Source: an uncultured Eubacteriales bacterium
GTDB lineage: Bacteria; Bacillota; Clostridia; Oscillospirales; Acutalibacteraceae
Direction of reading: 5' to 3'
DNA length: 64,000 nt
Assembly: GCA_949292775.1 (NCBI GenBank)
Contig: CASFBL010000002.1
Coordinates: forward strand, 1-64,000
Shown here: positions 60,209 to 64,000 of the stretch, one piece after another
Position numbering within the stretch: position 1 is the stretch's first letter
How the letters are laid out: each line of letters begins with the position of its first letter
Translations under genes and position numbers: made by a program
Notes under the pieces: model-generated
The model's input: the letters and a program-made list of their open reading frames with translations, nothing else
What the model was told of the DNA's origin: nothing
Database searches by the model: none

Positions 60209-61435
60209 TTAACACGAATCCTTACGATAGAGCGGGCAAGCAGGATCTACTGCTTGCATTGCAGTGTAGATATCTTGTACAGAAATGGCATTATTCGGAC
60301 GTCCGCAAAGTTCGTGCGTAGCTGCAACGATTCTGCTGCCACCAGAACACTTCACGGGACAGCCATTGCAACGATTATCGGACGATGTAAATGCAGCTGT
60401 TTGTTGAAATACAGAGTCGGAGGTATGGAGCATCTCATCAAGAGTGCCAGGATGTGTGAGAAGATTGCCAGAGGACAGTTGCTTCCAGCATCCGGTTGTA
60501 CACCAAGGATCAAAGACAACATTACATTCTGGATCGATTCCGATAGATGACAGGGCGTCAGGATTTCCAATATGATCATACAAATAGGTGTCCATTCCCA
60601 GAAGCAATGCTGCGTGGATGGACTCTATGGAGTGATGAATATGAAAGTCGAGTCCTGTGTTAGTAGCTCCGTGCATCAAAGAAATCAGCAAATGGAGATA
60701 ATCAGATGCATCCGGAATCAAATCCTGGTGAAGAGCCATCCTACCTACGGGAATTGCTCTATGCACACTGTATTGCTTTATTCCAATGTCAGTCAAATAC
60801 TGCATAAGTGAAGGAAGTTCTGCCATATTCTTCTTAGTGGCAACAGAAGTTACTTCAATTTTACTGGAGTTTGCTGGATTTTTACAGAGATTCCGAACAG
60901 TTGTGGTGGCCCGTGTGAATGCGTCAATGTCGTCGTTTCCGGCCCACCAATTGTGGTAATCTCTAAGTCCGTTGATGCTTGTTCCGATATAGGAAACATA
61001 TTGCAACGCTTCAGTTAGGAGCAGTTCAGAATTATCCAGTGCCGCATTAGTATCAACACCAACATTCTCAGGACCAAAGTAGTCGGCGGCTAACTTTAGT
61101 ACATCTAGAATGTCGTGTCGTAAAAACGGCTCACCACCGCCAATATTAACAAATATGCGCTTGCCGGTCTGATAAGAGTACTCCTTAAGTTTGTAGAATA
61201 CTTTATTGATTTGTGTAATTGTAGGAGCACAGGAAATGGGCCGCATATCACGCGAAAATGCTGCGTTGGTACCACACCCCTTACACTTCAGAATGCAATT
61301 ATGAAGGATATCAAAGACGACGCCTACTTTAGGAGATGCTTTCCTTGTGGCAAAACGGCGCTCTAGATAAACTCGTAGTTCTTCCTTTGTGTCATCACTG
61401 AGACTGGCATAGAATTGTTTTATGGACTCTTGCAT
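60209..61435 (-). CDS. Radical SAM/SPASM-like enzyme
   Basis: 408 residues. The SAM motif CILKCKGC lies near residue 48, then NIGGGEPFLRHDIL. The C-terminal region has two cysteine groups (DPWCTTGC and CNGCPVKCSGGS) that fit a SPASM/twitch extra-cluster domain. Enzymes of this type modify peptides or small molecules; no precursor peptide was found nearby. The first ~35 residues form an amphipathic helix. ATG 61435 follows GAGGGCAAG; the frame opens five codons earlier. It ends four bases before the SPL-type gene. Confidence 0.8.
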   Translation of the reverse strand: MQESIKQFYASLSDDTKEELRVYLERRFATRKASPKVGVVFDILHNCILKCKGCGTNAAFSRDMRPISCAPTITQINKVFYKLKEYSYQTGKRIFVNIGGGEPFLRHDILDVLKLAADYFGPENVGVDTNAALDNSELLLTEALQYVSYIGTSINGLRDYHNWWAGNDDIDAFTRATTTVRNLCKNPANSSKIEVTSVATKKNMAELPSLMQYLTDIGIKQYSVHRAIPVGRMALHQDLIPDASDYLHLLISLMHGATNTGLDFHIHHSIESIHAALLLGMDTYLYDHIGNPDALSSIGIDPECNVVFDPWCTTGCWKQLSSGNLLTHPGTLDEMLHTSDSVFQQTAAFTSSDNRCNGCPVKCSGGSRIVAATHELCGRPNNAISVQDIYTAMQAVDPACPLYRKDSC

Positions 61436-61455
61436 AGCTTGCCCTCGCAAACTTC

Positions 61456-61926
61456 TTATATTTCATATTGCTTTAAGATATATAGTTTGGCATCTATATC
61501 AAACATCTCCTGATACGGCATGCCATCTATATACCTCCATGTTTCAATTCTGGTAGGCGTGATTTGGTAAACCCGTTCGTTATCCATGTGTGAATATCTT
61601 TGTGCTGCACGAGGATAATGTGCGGTAAAGAGTTGAAGAAATGGCTTATTGCAAGGATGTACAGGACTTTCGATCTCTTTGCATATTCCTTGAACTTGAA
61701 CATGCTGGAAGCAGACGGAAACAAACGGTGTTTCCTTGATGTGAATCGCCTTCAGCATAGTTCTATCCGACTGGAAATAGATTTTTTCGTCCTGTAAGAT
61801 GCAACTTACCGAACGTACATATGGTTTACCATCAAAACATGTAGCCAATGCACCAATCGTATGATCCCCAAGTTCTTCAAACAATTGTTGCTTTTTGGCA
61901 TAAAAGGGATTGGCAGTATCAATCAT
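61456..61926 (-). CDS. Pyridoxamine 5'-phosphate oxidase-like flavin split-barrel protein
   Basis: 156 residues. The split-barrel pattern is visible: HTIGALATCFDGKPYVRSVS, then IYFQSDRTMLKAIHIKE, then FVSVCFQHVQVQG. Members bind FMN or F420 and reduce or oxidise small substrates. The ATG at 61926 overlaps the stop of the KdsC-like gene (ATGA), so it is coupled to Kdo activation. It might supply a redox step to the radical SAM enzymes; that is speculation. Confidence 0.78.
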   Translation of the reverse strand: MIDTANPFYAKKQQLFEELGDHTIGALATCFDGKPYVRSVSCILQDEKIYFQSDRTMLKAIHIKETPFVSVCFQHVQVQGICKEIESPVHPCNKPFLQLFTAHYPRAAQRYSHMDNERVYQITPTRIETWRYIDGMPYQEMFDIDAKLYILKQYEI

Positions 61927-62402
61927 ACTTTCGCTCCGCTCTGCTGTGCTACAATCCATTCAGCAAACTCACGAAGAGCACCTTCGCCACCCTTTGCCTT
62001 GCAAACATATGTCACTGCAGCCTTTACAGGTTCGATTGCATCGCTAGGGCAGCCTGATATGCCCGCAAGTTTAATCGCCGGTAAATCATTATAGTCATCA
62101 CCAATAAATGCAATCTCGCTCAAGGAATAACCTTTTTCTTCAGCAAGCTGCGTAACAACTGCGTTTTTATCATCGCGGCCACAAAACACTAGAGAGACAC
62201 CAAGCTCTTCGCACCGTTTAGGGACAATTTGCGATTTTCGTCCGGTAATTACAGCCGGTTCAATCCCGTTCTTGGGCAATATCTCCTTAAGTGCCCAACC
62301 GTCACGTGCATTGAAAGTCTTAAACAATTCACCATTTGCAGAAATATGCAGCTTATTGTCTGTCATCACGCCGTCGACATCTGAACATAACAGTTTTATC
62401 AT
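61923..62402 (-). CDS. KdsC-like HAD phosphatase (YrbI family)
   Basis: 159 residues. The HAD motifs are SDVDGVMTD (nucleophile D8, D10) at the N-terminus, AVITGRKS, and FIGDDYNDLPAIK. The size and motifs fit 3-deoxy-octulosonate 8-phosphate phosphatase (KdsC) or a close sugar-phosphate phosphatase. Beside kdsB, KdsC is the natural reading. ATG 62402 follows AAGGAGAGAG; an earlier frame opening lies inside kdsB. Its stop overlaps the next start. Confidence 0.85.
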   Translation of the reverse strand: MIKLLCSDVDGVMTDNKLHISANGELFKTFNARDGWALKEILPKNGIEPAVITGRKSQIVPKRCEELGVSLVFCGRDDKNAVVTQLAEEKGYSLSEIAFIGDDYNDLPAIKLAGISGCPSDAIEPVKAAVTYVCKAKGGEGALREFAEWIVAQQSGAKV

Positions 62403-62415
62403 AGTATCTCTCTCC

Positions 62416-63168
62416 TTAGACTTCGTAGTTCTGTTGTTTGATAATGGAAACAACCTTTTCAAGGTCGCTGAGCGTATCTACGGCAACGGAGGACTCTTCT
62501 GCTTCGATAAATTGCACAGGCCAGCCATTTTCCATAAAACGTAGCATTTCAACATCTTCGATTCTCTCGTTTTTTGCCTTTCCAATAGTCTTCCCGTGTT
62601 TAGCAAAGAACGCCAATGCTTCTTTGGTGAATGCATAAATACCAAGCTGCTTGTAGAAGCTGTAAGAAGATGTTCCCTTAGGATGAGGTGCAGCTGCACG
62701 CGTCAAATAGAGACCAATGTTATCTGCTCTCGTGATGGCCTTAACAACGGTAGGATTGCATACCTCAACCGGATCAATGATTCTGGTCATCAAATTGGAT
62801 ATCTGTACATTACAGTTCTTAGATAAGAAGGGCTGGAATACTTTTTTGATTTCATCGGGCTGCACAAGTGGTTCATCGCCTTGAACATTCACATATAGAT
62901 CTGCAGGGACCTTGGACGCTATTTCTGCAACTCTGTCTGTTCCGGTCAAATGCGTATCCGATGTCATTTCAACACACATTTCCAATTCACGGCAGGCACT
63001 CACGATTCGTTCGTCGTCCGTGGCTACAATGACTTGTGAGAACTCTTTAACCTTCTTGCATTGTTCGTATACCCACCATATCATGGGTTTTCCGCATATA
63101 TCTGCAAGAGGTTTCCCGGGGAAACGGCTCGATTTATATCTTGCAGGAATGACACATACAATGTTCAT
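62416..63168 (-). CDS. kdsB: 3-deoxy-manno-octulosonate cytidylyltransferase
   Basis: 250 residues, the normal KdsB length. It has IPARYKSSRFPGKPLADICGKPM at the N-terminus (described as the R-x-S-S-R-x-P-G-K-P motif), then VNVQGDEPL and HPKGTSSYSFYKQLGIYAF. It makes CMP-Kdo from CTP and Kdo. Kdo is best known from Gram-negative lipopolysaccharide, so a Gram-positive host points to a capsular or other glycan. kdsA is not in the window but could lie beyond the right edge, upstream in the operon. Confidence 0.9.
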   Translation of the reverse strand: MNIVCVIPARYKSSRFPGKPLADICGKPMIWWVYEQCKKVKEFSQVIVATDDERIVSACRELEMCVEMTSDTHLTGTDRVAEIASKVPADLYVNVQGDEPLVQPDEIKKVFQPFLSKNCNVQISNLMTRIIDPVEVCNPTVVKAITRADNIGLYLTRAAAPHPKGTSSYSFYKQLGIYAFTKEALAFFAKHGKTIGKAKNERIEDVEMLRFMENGWPVQFIEAEESSVAVDTLSDLEKVVSIIKQQNYEV

Positions 63169-63256
63169 AGCAACCTCTTTCTAACCACATCAGAACATGA
63201 TTGTTCTGAGTTCCAGTTGGTTATTATTTTAAATCTATTGTGGCATTAGCTTTACT

Positions 63257-63985
63257 TCAGACTTCCTGAATACCTTGCTTATGGCCATACTCATTTTCCA
63301 TTGCCTCGGCAAATTGTTCACAACTCATGCTAAGTATGTCTTCCAATCGCGGATCTGCAGTGAAAAGGCCTTGGTTAAATAACGCACGCGTGAACTTAAA
63401 ATTACAAAACACATCATGTTTTGCAAACTGATTTGCAAATGCAAAATCGTCCATTTTCTTCTGCACTTGGTTGCTGGCGTATCCCTCAGTATAGTGCCGG
63501 TTCAAGTATAAGTTGTTGTCCAAAACAGTAAGATTGAGCTTTCCGTATGGGAGGAGATCTGTCAGAACAATCTGCAACATATTAGGTGAGACACCATGCT
63601 GCATTGTATATGGCGCTCTATTGGCATAGCGAACCTGCAATGTTTGTTTTAAGGTATCCCAGAAGGGTACCTGTAACTTGTATTTTAGTACAGCAAAAGA
63701 AAGATCTGAGAGAAATACGGGATCATCCATAGATGCAACCGTTGTGGCGTGCATGCCATTATAGTACGACACATCTGTTGGAATGGACTTATAATAACCG
63801 CCGACTTTACCGTTTCCAATATAGGCATACCTGATCACAACACGATTATCGGTAGCAAGATGAACCGGGGTTTTATTATCAGATGGACCGATAATGTAGA
63901 TAGCCTTGCCTTGCAAATATTTAGCAAAGGAACTGTGCGTATCTGCCATTTCAGGATGAATTACCGGCAATAGGCTTTGCTCCAT
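63257..63985 (-). CDS. Possible GT29/sialyltransferase-like glycosyltransferase, perhaps partial
   Basis: 242 visible residues; the family is uncertain. GKAIYIIGPSDN, then NRVVIRYAYIGN, then a VSPNMLQIVLTDLL...NLTVLDNNLYLN...EGY run follows the order seen in GT29-like sialyl- or Kdo-transferases (V-G-x-x-x, R-x-N, late G-F-D-F-Y/H-x-G-Y). The position directly before kdsB supports a CMP-sugar user. The frame stays open to the right edge and no ribosome-binding site precedes ATG 63985, so the true start may lie outside. Confidence 0.4.
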   Translation of the reverse strand: MEQSLLPVIHPEMADTHSSFAKYLQGKAIYIIGPSDNKTPVHLATDNRVVIRYAYIGNGKVGGYYKSIPTDVSYYNGMHATTVASMDDPVFLSDLSFAVLKYKLQVPFWDTLKQTLQVRYANRAPYTMQHGVSPNMLQIVLTDLLPYGKLNLTVLDNNLYLNRHYTEGYASNQVQKKMDDFAFANQFAKHDVFCNFKFTRALFNQGLFTADPRLEDILSMSCEQFAEAMENEYGHKQGIQEV

Positions 63986-64000
63986 GGAAGCATATGTTGT

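Noticed and set aside
1-64000. CRISPR array or integrase/transposase
   Set aside because: No regularly spaced direct repeats and no recombinase gene were seen on either strand.

Overview
The window looks like chromosome of a strictly anaerobic, Gram-positive Clostridia-type bacterium, most likely of the Oscillospiraceae/Ruminococcaceae group (inference). Signs are two oxygen-sensitive class III ribonucleotide reductases, a V-type ATP synthase whose rotor carries Na+-type ligands, formate-tetrahydrofolate ligase, an EFR1-type flavodoxin/ferredoxin, a DacF-like carboxypeptidase, RNase M5, strong AGGAGG ribosome-binding sites and a sortase-like IPKTG surface protein. No rRNA, CRISPR array, integrase or transposase is visible.

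Region 1 (about 1-43,000, moderately GC-rich, dense) is mostly housekeeping: a DUF5696-like protein, GtrA, TcdA, a ferredoxin-tailed aldo/keto reductase, an ECF S component, tRNA-Met and tRNA-Glu, AzlCD, DacF, a phosphoesterase plus DHHW-protein pair, then a nucleotide-reduction block. That block has nrdD-nrdG (ordinary class III RNR), citrate synthase, a MarR regulator, and a second system nrdG2-nrdD2-trxB. In the second system the reductase carries a C-terminal glutaredoxin-like CxxC domain and sits beside its own thioredoxin reductase. Both start sites of the second system have palindromes that fit NrdR boxes. Next come a histidine kinase-response regulator-fhs operon, the alaS-HIT-comEC-holA-rnmV-asparaginase-EFR1 string, a nine-gene V-ATPase operon and glnA.

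Region 2 (about 43,000-53,000) is a patchwork. It has a sortase-anchored beta-helix surface protein with a structured leader, an unusual three-part LuxR-type regulator, a NUDIX hydrolase, an AT-rich orphan PD-(D/E)XK-like protein and decayed mobile-element debris. It ends with a 5'-truncated rhs tail that carries an HNH toxin tip, a probable immunity gene and a 36-residue membrane peptide.

Region 3 (about 53,000-64,000, more AT-rich, all minus strand) is a compact accessory operon that runs in from beyond the right edge. In transcription order it encodes a possible CMP-sugar glycosyltransferase, KdsB and KdsC-like (CMP-Kdo supply), a flavin split-barrel protein, a SPASM radical SAM enzyme, an SPL-type radical SAM enzyme, an MFS-like membrane protein, a beta-propeller lactonase-like protein, a TmcAL homologue, a phosphoesterase, a GT2 glycosyltransferase, another radical SAM protein and a SPASM-only remnant. 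Three radical SAM enzymes together with Kdo activation in a Gram-positive setting make this the best candidate here for an undescribed pathway.
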